From Janibacter sp. HTCC2649 (GTDB lineage: Bacteria; Actinomycetota; Actinomycetes; Actinomycetales; Dermatophilaceae), in contig NZ_CH672413.1 of the NCBI RefSeq assembly GCF_000152705.1, forward strand, positions 3,627,046 through 3,691,045: a DNA stretch of 64,000 bases, given 5' to 3'. Both the position numbers and the translations under genes were made by a program. Below, piece by piece: positions 52,606 to 61,442 of this stretch. How positions within the stretch are numbered: the first letter of the stretch is position 1; the number at the start of each line of letters is the position of its first letter. The notes beneath the pieces are model-generated. The model ran no database searches. It had not been told where the DNA came from and was given only the letters and a program-made list of their open reading frames with translations.

Positions 52606-53649
52606 TCAAACGAGGAACGGCTCAAGTACTTGAGAGGCCGCTTTGCCTTCGTGCCACCTCTTGACGAACCCTCGTCCCAGTTCTGAGTGCCGCTCCAACA
52701 TGTTTGGTTCGCCCGCGATCCACCCCAGCGTCTCAGCCAATTCACCCGGACCTGCCTGCACGACAGGTGGAGCTTCGGCCATGTGACGTGCTGCGAGAGT
52801 TTCAACATTGCCAACAACTACACAGCCCGACGCCATGGCTTCAACGGTTGTGACTCCATAAGAGCCCCCCAGTATTTGATCGACAACGATGTCCACTGAA
52901 GCCAAGAGCTTGATGAATTCCGTGTGCCTCAGGGTTGGCTTCCTGACCCACTCCAAGATTCCTTGCCGGCTCAGATCTGCCAAGACTTGCTCAATCAACT
53001 CAGTACCCTTGATGGGAGGAAATGATCGACTAGGAAGATGAAGAACGCGGGGGCGACGATTCCAGGCACGTGGAATGAACGGCGACGCCTCGAGATCGAT
53101 CGTCAAGGGTAGCCATTTGGCCATGGGGAGGTCGTTGATCAAGTCGGGCGTCGAGACAAAAAGAGGGAGCCCCGATGTTGTTGCGATCGATCTATTTGTT
53201 GCGGACCGCTGCCGCGCGGCCTCGACCCAGTCGTTCGGAGCGTTATGAAAATAGCTACTGGCACTCAGGTCCATGTGCAAATCCGGAGAGCGCACGTCGG
53301 ATCCATGAGCGATCAGGGCAACTGCACGCCCCCGTTCTCGGAGCTTGTCAATGTCTCTGACGATGGAATCGACACCAACCCGGCCGCCGATTGTCACGAA
53401 GCCATCGATTGCGACGTGATCGGCCTTCCCTATGGCACTCGTGAGAGCAAGCCGACGAAGTGGAGTGTACGGAACGCGTCCTGGAGGTAACCACTTGTCT
53501 GACTTATGTCCGAACGTGCGCCTTGAAAGTACAGGAATCTGACCATAGGCAAACGAGTGGGCTGACACTCCCAAGTGCGACTGAACGGCTCGCGCCCACT
53601 CAGTGGCTTGCCCAGCAAAATTGGCCGGTCCTATCGCGAGCTGCGTCAC
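52606..53649 (-). CDS. Glycosyltransferase (GT4-like), divergent
   Basis: 347 residues from a GTG overlapping the preceding Wzy-like stop. The C-terminal half has the GT-B donor-site pattern (FIKLLASVDIVVDQILGGSYGVTTVEAMASGCVVVGN, with the E in the VEAM motif and RVLHLPSRSFPPIKGTELIEQVL). The N-terminus (LAIGPANFAGQATEWARAVQSHLG) resembles the acceptor domain. Base composition is lower in GC than flanking genes. Last gene of the reverse-strand glycan operon; sugar specificity unknown. Confidence 0.82.
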   Translation of the reverse strand: MTQLAIGPANFAGQATEWARAVQSHLGVSAHSFAYGQIPVLSRRTFGHKSDKWLPPGRVPYTPLRRLALTSAIGKADHVAIDGFVTIGGRVGVDSIVRDIDKLRERGRAVALIAHGSDVRSPDLHMDLSASSYFHNAPNDWVEAARQRSATNRSIATTSGLPLFVSTPDLINDLPMAKWLPLTIDLEASPFIPRAWNRRPRVLHLPSRSFPPIKGTELIEQVLADLSRQGILEWVRKPTLRHTEFIKLLASVDIVVDQILGGSYGVTTVEAMASGCVVVGNVETLAARHMAEAPPVVQAGPGELAETLGWIAGEPNMLERHSELGRGFVKRWHEGKAASQVLEPFLV

Positions 53650-54983
53650 GGGTGTCGCCTGACGGGCGTAACTCGAGAATCATCCAGAGATAGCGCAGCG
53701 GCGTAGGCACCAATCGTACTGAGCCACATCCACGTAGTTGCACTGCTGAGGAACGAACTATTGGCGAGACACATTATCGAGATCCCGCCCATGCTTGCAA
53801 GAAGAGCATTGGCGCGAAGGTTCTGGAGAGCTTCATTCTTGCGACTCCTCACGAAAATGTTTGCCGCTCGGACAAGCCAGATGAGCAGTGCGAGCAGTGT
53901 TAGGGCACTGAATTCCACCGCGATTTCGAGATAGCCATTATGTGGGCTTCCCACATTTCCGGTTGGATAAGGAAGCTCGCTATTTAGGAGATTCCACTGG
54001 TAGGCGCCTGGCCCCAGGCCAAGGCCCCAGGATTCCTGAAGTAGCCAAATGCCATCTCTGTATAAATTGAGCCGCCCGACGCCGGAGGCGTCTTGAGACA
54101 AGCCTGACCCGCCGTTGAGGAGGATTTCCAGAAATGGAGCCACCTTGCCAGGCAGTAAGGGTATCAGTTTGTCCAGAACGCCGACAGAGGAAAGAGTGAC
54201 GATTCCGATGGTCGCAGCGACGAGAGAAGTAGCGGATCGAGTCCCGCCGTGCAGCAGCATGAATAGTCCAAGCTGAATGACTGTCGCGGCGAGACCGAGT
54301 CGGCTGCCGGTAACGAGCACAAGAACGAAGTTCAAGCCGATGAGTCCCACCCCTATGAGTCTCACTGAGGACCGCTTGGCGCCCAGTGCGAGCATGTGAA
54401 GGAAGGGCTGACTCATTACCAAGAAGACGGCAAATGCATTAGGATTTCCGAACACACTCGCGACTAGGCGCGTGTCTACGCGCGCCAGTTCCACCGTGGA
54501 AAGGTATCCGCCGTAGTGGATCCCGGTGAGGGACTCACGCAGGCCGAGCGTCCCGGTGACGATAAAGGCGACAATCCAGCCTAGTTCAAGAAATCGCAGA
54601 GCTTCCACGCAAAATGCCAGTCGTTCAAGAGCCAGGATGCACAAAAGCCCAATGCTCACTGCCAAAGCCATTTTCATGGCGAGGTCATAATCTGGCGCGT
54701 CGATCATGCCTCCTATCAGGAACAGCGTCCAGATCAATATCAGGGGAAGGGCTGCAACTCGTCCGCGGCGACCTGGCATCCCAGGCAGAAGGGCCGCGAA
54801 AGCAAGGGCCAGAACCATGACGCGATAGGCAAAGAAAGGGCCGGCCACCGGGAGGAAGGGGCCTAATGCGGCAGCCGAAGGTAGGAGAATGAGAGCTCCC
54901 CGCGTGATCGTGCTGGGAAGGAGCGGGGTGGGTGGAGACCTTCTGGGCGCCTCGATCGGAGGATGAATTGTGTCTGGGCTCAT
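53646..54983 (-). CDS. O-antigen ligase/polymerase-like membrane protein (Wzy)
   Basis: 445 residues from ATG at 54983, overlapping the flippase stop. About 10-12 hydrophobic helices are separated by one large outer loop (GSGLSQDASGVGRLNLYRDGIWLLQESWGLGLGPGAYQWNLLNSELPYPTGNVGSPHNGYLEIAVEFS) with the Wzy_C/WaaL-type GPG and HNxYLE pattern. It should polymerise or ligate lipid-linked repeat units on the outer face. AT-richer than most of the window. Confidence 0.85.
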   Translation of the reverse strand: MSPDTIHPPIEAPRRSPPTPLLPSTITRGALILLPSAAALGPFLPVAGPFFAYRVMVLALAFAALLPGMPGRRGRVAALPLILIWTLFLIGGMIDAPDYDLAMKMALAVSIGLLCILALERLAFCVEALRFLELGWIVAFIVTGTLGLRESLTGIHYGGYLSTVELARVDTRLVASVFGNPNAFAVFLVMSQPFLHMLALGAKRSSVRLIGVGLIGLNFVLVLVTGSRLGLAATVIQLGLFMLLHGGTRSATSLVAATIGIVTLSSVGVLDKLIPLLPGKVAPFLEILLNGGSGLSQDASGVGRLNLYRDGIWLLQESWGLGLGPGAYQWNLLNSELPYPTGNVGSPHNGYLEIAVEFSALTLLALLIWLVRAANIFVRSRKNEALQNLRANALLASMGGISIMCLANSSFLSSATTWMWLSTIGAYAAALSLDDSRVTPVRRHP

Positions 54984-56488
54984 GTGGAGTTCTCCCTGGA
55001 CATTCCAAGGTAGCGAAATATGGGAGGCCGCGCTACAGCCCACCAGATCGCCCAGAATGCGATGGTTAGCCCAATCTGGATCGGGAGGCCATGTTGTCGC
55101 GCGAGTGTGGCAACTCCGAACATTCCCCCTCCAGCTGCGAGTATTGACGCAACCTGACCTAGCCAGGAATGACCACCCTCCCGCCAAACACTGACAACTG
55201 GTAAGAGCCAAAGTAGTGTGGCCGCCATCAAGTAGCCAAGGGCGACGCCCTCCAGTTCAATGAGTGGCGTCAGGGTCAGCCAAGCGAGGGCGCAAAGGGT
55301 CGTCGCGGCGAGGCCAAAGATTGTTGAGCGCCTCACTCCACTGGGGCCTCTGGACGTGAGTGTGGTTGTGCAGGCGACTCCAAGGGTGTTGGCCATGCAC
55401 GCAAGGAGAAGCATGGGCAGTAGTGCGGCGTGGTCGCGGGACGCATACGCCTCTCCCCAGACGAAATGCTGGAGTGAAGAACTGCAGATGACTAGGGGCG
55501 CAAAGGCGAGCGGAATGAGCGCATTCATGTCGCGAAAGGTTATGTCTGTGAGCTTCTTAAGGGCGCTTTCGTCGCCACTCCCGTGCAAGTGTGACAACGA
55601 TGGAAAAAGTGCAAGGGAAATAGAACCAGCAATGAGCGAGATTGGTGTGGCCAAGGTCAGGGCGCTTGAGTAGTACCCGGCGCCGACGATGCCATCAACT
55701 TGACGTGCGATGAGCACTGACCCTTGGAGAAGGCCAGCGCTGCTGAGCGTCCCGATCACGCCGAGAAATAGGAACATGCGAATTTCCGACTTGAGTTCTG
55801 CCGAAAGGGTTCCTTCTGCCTCGGACACTAGGCCCGAAATTGAGTAGGCCAGCATGCTCAGCGCAACGGGTAGCAGAGAGAGCACTGGCGGTGCCCCCAT
55901 AAGCAGTACGACCCCAACGCCGAGGATCCCCATTGCTGAAGTCACCAAGTCAAATTTTGTGCCACGCCAAAAATGGCCTGAACCGAATTGCACGCCGCGG
56001 GCCACTGAATAGCCGGAATAGCCAAGTACTAGAAGGAACACAACCAGCCGGTCTTCCGACCACCACATGATTTGTGGAGCTGGCCACAGGGCCGACGCTA
56101 TGAGACCGAGGGAGAGGGCGAGGAACACAGTAATTCTAGTGATATACCTTGCTACCAGCGTCGCCTCTTGAAAATTTCCGGAACCCTGAGATCTTGCAAC
56201 AAATTTGCTCGCGGCGGAGCCGCTTGTTGTCGGCCCCGCGAGACTTGCGAGCTGCGCACTTGCGATTGCGGTGCTAGACGCGCCCAGCGCCCCGGGCCCT
56301 CCTAGGTGCCCTATTAGGAGGTTGGTTCCGAACCGCAGTCCGCCTTGTGCGAGCACTCCGACCAAGCTTAGCCTTACTCGTGTAACGCCACGTAACCCAG
56401 GACGCGCATCGAGCCTTAGCCGGTGAAAGTGCAGTCGTCTAGACAATCCACTGCCGAGATCTGGTCCGCGGGTCCTTTGAGCCGTCAT
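54980..56488 (-). CDS. Polysaccharide flippase (Wzx/MATE-like)
   Basis: 502 residues from ATG at 56488. Twelve or more hydrophobic helices begin at VRLSLVGVLAQGGLRFGTNLLIGHLGGPGALGASSTAIASAQLASLAGPTTSGSAASKF, typical of the MVF/MATE polysaccharide exporters. It likely flips undecaprenyl-linked oligosaccharide across the membrane for the Wzy-like protein next to it. Stop and start overlap by four bases with the polymerase gene. Codon use is less GC-biased than the housekeeping genes. Confidence 0.87.
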   Translation of the reverse strand: MTAQRTRGPDLGSGLSRRLHFHRLRLDARPGLRGVTRVRLSLVGVLAQGGLRFGTNLLIGHLGGPGALGASSTAIASAQLASLAGPTTSGSAASKFVARSQGSGNFQEATLVARYITRITVFLALSLGLIASALWPAPQIMWWSEDRLVVFLLVLGYSGYSVARGVQFGSGHFWRGTKFDLVTSAMGILGVGVVLLMGAPPVLSLLPVALSMLAYSISGLVSEAEGTLSAELKSEIRMFLFLGVIGTLSSAGLLQGSVLIARQVDGIVGAGYYSSALTLATPISLIAGSISLALFPSLSHLHGSGDESALKKLTDITFRDMNALIPLAFAPLVICSSSLQHFVWGEAYASRDHAALLPMLLLACMANTLGVACTTTLTSRGPSGVRRSTIFGLAATTLCALAWLTLTPLIELEGVALGYLMAATLLWLLPVVSVWREGGHSWLGQVASILAAGGGMFGVATLARQHGLPIQIGLTIAFWAIWWAVARPPIFRYLGMSRENST

Positions 56489-56490
56489 GG

Positions 56491-57621
56491 TTAGGAAATC
56501 ATTCGATCGCGAAGTCGGTGGAATGCGGGCGCCCAAGAATACGTCCGATCGAAGCTTTCCTTGGCACGTCGTCCCATGGCAGTCAGTTCAGGCAGGTCAG
56601 CGGCCATTTGCTGCATACCATTCGCAACGCTGGCAGGGTCCTCGAAGTCTACGGTCAGGCCCAAGCCCTCTCTCGCAACAATTTCACTCATGAGCGGTGA
56701 GTATTCGGGGACGATGACAGGGATGCCGAGAGCCAAGTACTCGAAGAACCGGTTGGGGAGACTACCCACTCCCAGCACGCGGTTGTACGCAATAAGTCCG
56801 ACGTCGACGTTGCTGAGGACCTCCGGCATGGCGCGGTGGGGTCTGCCCGACAAAAGGTCCAGTGAGTCCTGTAGGTCTGGCTCACGGGACCTGGCGGCAA
56901 ATTCCGCGTCGTAGGGCGGTCCGTCGACATTCCCGTTCGATGGGAACATGACAACGCGAGCGTCGACACCACGGCTGCGGACCTCGGCAACCGCGTCGAG
57001 CACGACGCTGGTGCCGTTCCCGGCCAACGCCTTTCCATGGAAAAAAGTAAGGGCGTTCGAGTTTCCTGTGGGCTTGGGTGACGAGCGCGCGAACCAGGGC
57101 GGGGGTGAGTTGAAAGTGACCAAGCCGTGATCGTCGGTGACCCCGTAGGCATCCAAGATTGCCTGGTTGACGGATGTCACAAGGTCGCACTTTTTGGCGA
57201 TTAGGGCGAGGGTCGTGCGCACTGCCCGTTCGCTTGCGGGTCGCGTCGGTCGTGGGACTGACTGAGCCAGGTGACCCTTGTGGTACTCCTCGTGAATATC
57301 GAAGAGGACTCGTACCCTCGATACGGTAAGTGCCAAAGCCGCAGCATCGGGGTCGGGGGTATATACCCAATCGACGTCCGGCAGGGAGGCAAGGGCTGCC
57401 CGCAGCGATCGCATCGCCTGGAGCCGCCCCTTCCACCCCGTTGGCGACGCGACTAGCCGATGTTCAACACGGGGGTCCTTGCTAGAGGAAGACTGAAAAA
57501 AAGCACGGTCGGGTCCTACCCAAGTCACGCGATCGCCGGCGTCCAAGAAGGAGTCAACGATCTTGCTCTTGACTCGGACGTCATCCCATGGATGGGCAGT
57601 CGTGAAGACGCAAACGTGCAT
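56491..57621 (-). CDS. Glycosyltransferase, GT4 family
   Basis: 376 residues: MHVCVFTTAHPWDDVRVKSKIVDSFLDAGDRVTWVGPD at the acceptor side, DWVYTPDPDAAALALTV, and the donor side VDVGLIAYNRVLGVGSLPNRFFEYLALGIPVIVPEYSPLMSEIV. The FFEYLALGIPV motif replaces the usual EAMA pattern. It starts one base before the acetyltransferase stop region and belongs to the same operon. Donor and acceptor sugars unknown. Confidence 0.88.
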   Translation of the reverse strand: MHVCVFTTAHPWDDVRVKSKIVDSFLDAGDRVTWVGPDRAFFQSSSSKDPRVEHRLVASPTGWKGRLQAMRSLRAALASLPDVDWVYTPDPDAAALALTVSRVRVLFDIHEEYHKGHLAQSVPRPTRPASERAVRTTLALIAKKCDLVTSVNQAILDAYGVTDDHGLVTFNSPPPWFARSSPKPTGNSNALTFFHGKALAGNGTSVVLDAVAEVRSRGVDARVVMFPSNGNVDGPPYDAEFAARSREPDLQDSLDLLSGRPHRAMPEVLSNVDVGLIAYNRVLGVGSLPNRFFEYLALGIPVIVPEYSPLMSEIVAREGLGLTVDFEDPASVANGMQQMAADLPELTAMGRRAKESFDRTYSWAPAFHRLRDRMIS

Positions 57622-58184
57622 CAGTTGGGCCCGTCATTCTGGGGAGATGCGAACGTGGCGCGAAAGTCGCCGCGATCCAGAGCGGCTGCGTGCCTGACGC
57701 GATCATGCCCTGTGAAGCGGTCTCGAAGATGTCGCGCGGGCACCCCCGCCCAGATCTCGTAAGCGGGCACGTCCTTTGTGACGACTGACCCGGCGCCGAC
57801 GACGGCGCCATCCCCGATCGTGACACCGCGGCTGACGATCACGCCGTAGCCTATCCAGGCATCGCGCCCGATGGTCGTGGGCGTTTGGTCGGGACGGCCG
57901 GTGAACTGGATGGGTGTGCCGACGACGTCGCTGAGGTGGTCCCCGCCCACGATGGCCACTCGAGGCGCGAGCAGCGTGTAGGCCCCGATTGTGGTTCCTG
58001 GACTGATCCAGCACTCGGGTCCCACGTAGGCGTACTCACGGGCCTTGAGATCTTTGCTGACCTTGGCGCTCCTGTGCACGGACGCGGTCGGGTGCACGTT
58101 GGCGAGGCCCTTGGTCATGACCACCGCGCGGCCACGTGCCTTGCGGAGCCCTTGATACAACCGTCCCGTCCGATCGAGGCTCAT
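57621..58184 (-). CDS. Hexapeptide-repeat acyltransferase (WcaF/CysE-like)
   Basis: 187 residues of left-handed beta-helix repeats: VHPTASVHRSAKVSKDLKAREYAYVGPECWISPGTTIGAYTLLAPRVAIVGGDH and IGRDAWIGYGVIVSRGVTIGDGAVVGAGSVVTKDVPAYEIWAGVPARHLRDRF. The GGDH loop histidine is the usual acyl-transfer base. It probably O-acetylates a sugar of the repeat unit. It overlaps the 2-epimerase gene by four bases. Confidence 0.9.
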   Translation of the reverse strand: MSLDRTGRLYQGLRKARGRAVVMTKGLANVHPTASVHRSAKVSKDLKAREYAYVGPECWISPGTTIGAYTLLAPRVAIVGGDHLSDVVGTPIQFTGRPDQTPTTIGRDAWIGYGVIVSRGVTIGDGAVVGAGSVVTKDVPAYEIWAGVPARHLRDRFTGHDRVRHAAALDRGDFRATFASPQNDGPN

Positions 58185-59314
58185 CGCACCCCTCGAATTC
58201 CGGTCCAGGCATGGTGCCGGTGCGCAGTGGACAGGATGAAGTTGACCGTCCGCTCACTGGTGTTGGCGATGAGATAGTCCTCGGGCGTGAGGTGGTCGAC
58301 ACCGTCGCGGCGGCGTGGCGTGTTCATGGCTGCTCGCACGCCCGCAACAACATCGCCGGCGTCGAGACCGGTCATGATGATGCCCCCGGTGTCGAGGGCT
58401 TCAGGGCGTTCGATCGAGTCGCGCAACGTGACGGCCGGGAAGCCGAGCAGGGTGGACTCCTCCGCGATCGTCCCGGAGTCCGAGAGGCAGCAGGCGGCCG
58501 AGAGCTGGAGCTTGTTGTAGTCGTGGAAGCCGAGCGGGTCGCTGAAGGTGATGCCCTCTGGCTCCGACCAGTCGGGCAGCGCCTCGAGCCGCTTGCGCGT
58601 GCGCGGGTGGGTCGAGACGAACACAGGAAGGGAGAACGCGGCATACACCGCGGTGAGGCAGTCAATGAGGGCGCGCAGGCGCTCCGGAGAGTCGACGTTT
58701 TCCTCGCGGTGCGCGCTGACGAGGAAGTAACCGCCCTCGGTGAGCTCGAAGCGGTCGAGGACGTCGGAGGCGAGGATCTCGTCGCGGTAGGCGTCGAGGA
58801 CCTCACGCATCGGCGAACCGGTCTTGATGATGCGGCGCGGGTGCAGCCCTTCGGCCAGCAGGTTGCGGCGCCCGTGCTCGGTGTAGACGAGGTTGAAGTC
58901 GGCGACGTGGTCGACGAGGCGACGGTTGGTCTCCTCTGGGACGTTCTCGTCGAAACAGCGGTTGCCGGCCTCCATGTGATAGGTCGGTATCCGCAGGCGC
59001 TTGGCCATGACGGCGGCGATGCAGGAGTTCGTGTCTCCGAGGACGAGCACGGCGTCTGGCGCCTCCTCGAGCATGACCTTCTCGGCGGCGATGAGGGTTC
59101 CACCAAGCACTGCACCCAGGCTCGTGGTGTCGACTCCGAGCATGTGGTCGGGCTTGCGGATGCCGAGGTCGCTGAAGAACACCTCGTTGAGGGCGTAGTC
59201 GTAGTTCTGGCCCGTGTGCACGAGGACATGGTCGACCGTCTCGTCGAGCCGGTGGATGACTCGTGAGAGGCGAATCAACTCGGGTCGGGTTCCGACAATC
59301 GTCATGACCTTCAT
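58181..59314 (-). CDS. capG: UDP-GlcNAc 2-epimerase family enzyme, CapG/FnlC-like
   Basis: 377 residues of the non-hydrolysing 2-epimerase family: MKVMTIVGTRPELIRLSRVIHRL, HTGQNYD, VLVLGDTNSCIAAVMAKRLRIPTYHMEAGNRCFDENVPEETNRRLVDHV and SDSGTIAEESTLLGFPAVTLRDSIERPEALDTG. The loop HMEAGNRCFDENVPEE and the gene's place after CapE- and CapF-like genes indicate CapG/FnlC/WbjD, which forms UDP-N-acetyl-L-fucosamine in the last step, rather than WecB making ManNAc. Confidence 0.9.
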   Translation of the reverse strand: MKVMTIVGTRPELIRLSRVIHRLDETVDHVLVHTGQNYDYALNEVFFSDLGIRKPDHMLGVDTTSLGAVLGGTLIAAEKVMLEEAPDAVLVLGDTNSCIAAVMAKRLRIPTYHMEAGNRCFDENVPEETNRRLVDHVADFNLVYTEHGRRNLLAEGLHPRRIIKTGSPMREVLDAYRDEILASDVLDRFELTEGGYFLVSAHREENVDSPERLRALIDCLTAVYAAFSLPVFVSTHPRTRKRLEALPDWSEPEGITFSDPLGFHDYNKLQLSAACCLSDSGTIAEESTLLGFPAVTLRDSIERPEALDTGGIIMTGLDAGDVVAGVRAAMNTPRRRDGVDHLTPEDYLIANTSERTVNFILSTAHRHHAWTGIRGVR

Positions 59315-60417
59315 GCGGAGGCTCCCTGAGGGCGAACGGACTCGTAGTAGGTATCGGGGTCATCGGGACGGTGCAGCTCATGAGACCAGAACTGGGTGAT
59401 GAGGGTGTCGTTGCCCGTGTTGGTGATGTTGTGCACCCAACCGACCGGCATGTCGATGGCGCACGGGACATCACCGGACACAGCGAAGTCGAAGACATCG
59501 TCGGTGAACATCTTGCGCAACGAGACTCTTGCCGTTCCGCTGATGACAGCGAATCGTTCGACCTTGCGGAGGTGGAAGTGCTCCCCACGGGTGATGCCGG
59601 GCACTGTCGTTGAGAAGGAAGACTGACCGCCACCGCCGCGGACTCTGACCAGTTCCACGTAGGTGCCTCGAGGGTCCGTGTGCGGTGTCAGCGCGATCGG
59701 CGCGTGCTCGGGAAACAGGGCTGCCCTGTACGTGTTGAACAGGTCAACTCTGAGGGGGCTGGAGAGGTCGGGGATCTCTCCCGAGTCGTAGGACGCCTTG
59801 AACTCCTGCAGGAGGTCAAGGACCTCCTGGACGCCGACCGACGTGCTGTCGGGGTCGATGCGCCTCGCATCGCCGTCCAGAGCGTCGATGAGAGCTGCTG
59901 CTGCGCCTTGGGCGTGGAGAAGTCCGACCTGTCGGTCGGTCACCTGCGGGGGCCGGCCGTCGCGGACTGCGTGAACAAACGTTGCGACGAACGAGTTGTA
60001 TGCCGGTCGGCCGTGTTCGCCGAAAAGGTTGGGCAGGCGCACATCGACGAAGGAACCGCCGGTCGCGTCGACGGCCTGGCCGAGGATCTCGCGTGCCTTG
60101 GCCTTGCCTGCACCGTACGCAGTGCCGTTCCCGTCCTGGATCGAGTTGGCGAAGACAACCCGTGTCGGGCGTCCGGACGATGCCAGCGCCGCGGCGAGAT
60201 CTCTGGCAAGGCCTTCGTTGCCTTCTCGAACCGCATCATCGTCACCGCGGTTGACGCCGGCGATGTGGATGACGGCGTCCGCGTCTGACAGAGCCTGGGA
60301 AAGGTCCGTCCACTGGTCGCGGGCGATCGGCACGACCTCGTGGTCGGTCATGGCCCGGAGTCGAAGGCGGGTGTGCCAGCCGAGGAATCCGGCAGATCCC
60401 GTGACGACGACCTTCAC
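59311..60417 (-). CDS. capF: Bifunctional reductase/epimerase CapF-like (FnlB/WbjC)
   Basis: 368 residues in two parts: an SDR domain (MKVVVTGSAGFLGWHTRLRLRAMTDHEVVPI, VIHIAGVNRGDD, YGAGKAKAREIL) to about residue 240 and a cupin domain (DPRGTYVELVRVRGGGGQSSFSTTVPGITRGEHFHLRKVERFAVISGTARVSLRKM, PVGWVHNITNTG). That fusion is specific to CapF, which epimerises and reduces the CapE product to UDP-2-acetamido-2,6-dideoxy-L-talose. It overlaps both neighbours by four bases. Confidence 0.93.
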   Translation of the reverse strand: MKVVVTGSAGFLGWHTRLRLRAMTDHEVVPIARDQWTDLSQALSDADAVIHIAGVNRGDDDAVREGNEGLARDLAAALASSGRPTRVVFANSIQDGNGTAYGAGKAKAREILGQAVDATGGSFVDVRLPNLFGEHGRPAYNSFVATFVHAVRDGRPPQVTDRQVGLLHAQGAAAALIDALDGDARRIDPDSTSVGVQEVLDLLQEFKASYDSGEIPDLSSPLRVDLFNTYRAALFPEHAPIALTPHTDPRGTYVELVRVRGGGGQSSFSTTVPGITRGEHFHLRKVERFAVISGTARVSLRKMFTDDVFDFAVSGDVPCAIDMPVGWVHNITNTGNDTLITQFWSHELHRPDDPDTYYESVRPQGASA

Positions 60418-61442
60418 AGCTTCGTCTCCGAAGTGAGGCCCTGAATCTCAGGAAGGGTGCGCAGGAGATCACAGGTCTGCTCGACGCTCATCTGGTCCGT
60501 GGTGTTGGAGTCGTAGTCGACAACGTCGGATGTGCTGGTCTCACCCTCTTCGACGAAGAGCTCGTACTCGAGCGAGCGTGCATCCAACGGGACGCGGAAG
60601 TAGTCCCCCTGATCCTCGGACTTCAGCAGTTCCTCCCGGGTGAGAAGGGTCTCGAACATTTTCTCTCCGTGCCGCATGCCGATCCGGCGCACCTCGGGGT
60701 CTCCCTGCCCGAGAACGATGGACACGGCCCTGGCGAGGGTCTCGACGGTGCAGGCAGGCGCCTTCTTGACGAACAGGTCGCCGGGCGCTGCGTGGAGAAA
60801 TGCATGCTCGACCAGATCGACAGACTCCTGGAGGGACATGAGATAGCGCGTCATCGTCGGCTCGGTGACCGTGAGTGGCTTGCCCTCCTTCAGCTGACGG
60901 ACGAACAGCGGGATGACAGAGCCGCGCGAATACATGACATTGCCGTAGCGGGTGACCGACACCGTCGTCGGCGAGTTGGGATGGTTTCGGGCGAACGCCT
61001 GGGCCGTCTTCTCCATGAGCGCCTTGCTCATGCCCATGGCGTTGACGGGATAGACGGCTTTGTCCGTGCTGAGGCAAACAACCGACCGGACACCTGAGCG
61101 GTGTGAGGCCTTGATGACGTTGTCGCTGCCGACGACATTGGTTTTGACCGCTTGGTCAGGGAAGAACTCGCACGACGGCACCTGCTTGAGGGCTGCTGCG
61201 TGGAACACGAAGTCGGCGCCGGTGACGGAGTCTTCAACGCTGGAGTAGTCGCGGACGTCGCCGACGAAGAACTTGACCCGGGAATCTCCCAGGCGCTGAC
61301 GCATCTCGTCCTGCTTGGCCTCGTCGCGGCTGAGGATGTTGATCCTCCCGACCCCGCGACTCAACAGTGAGTGGACCATCGTCGAGCCGAACGAACCGGT
61401 TCCTCCGGTGATGGTCACGGTGGCGCCGGTCATCTGGCTCAT
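60414..61442 (-). CDS. capE: UDP-GlcNAc 4,6-dehydratase/5-epimerase CapE-like (FnlA/WbjB)
   Basis: 342 residues. Extended-SDR features are VTITGGTGSFGSTMVHSLLSRG, ILSRDEAKQDEMRQRL, FFVGDVRDYSSVED, FHAAALKQVPSCEFFPDQAVKTNVVGSDNVI and STDKAVYPVNAMGMSKALMEK, the last with the MxxxK active site found in CapE/WbjB. It makes the first intermediate of UDP-L-FucNAc synthesis. With capF and capG it forms a complete three-enzyme route in one operon. Confidence 0.93.
   Translation of the reverse strand: MSQMTGATVTITGGTGSFGSTMVHSLLSRGVGRINILSRDEAKQDEMRQRLGDSRVKFFVGDVRDYSSVEDSVTGADFVFHAAALKQVPSCEFFPDQAVKTNVVGSDNVIKASHRSGVRSVVCLSTDKAVYPVNAMGMSKALMEKTAQAFARNHPNSPTTVSVTRYGNVMYSRGSVIPLFVRQLKEGKPLTVTEPTMTRYLMSLQESVDLVEHAFLHAAPGDLFVKKAPACTVETLARAVSIVLGQGDPEVRRIGMRHGEKMFETLLTREELLKSEDQGDYFRVPLDARSLEYELFVEEGETSTSDVVDYDSNTTDQMSVEQTCDLLRTLPEIQGLTSETKL

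Noticed and set aside
52530-57640. Prophage or integrative element as cause of the AT-rich block
   Set aside because: No integrase, phage structural or conjugation genes and no tRNA or attachment repeats; the genes are all glycan-related.
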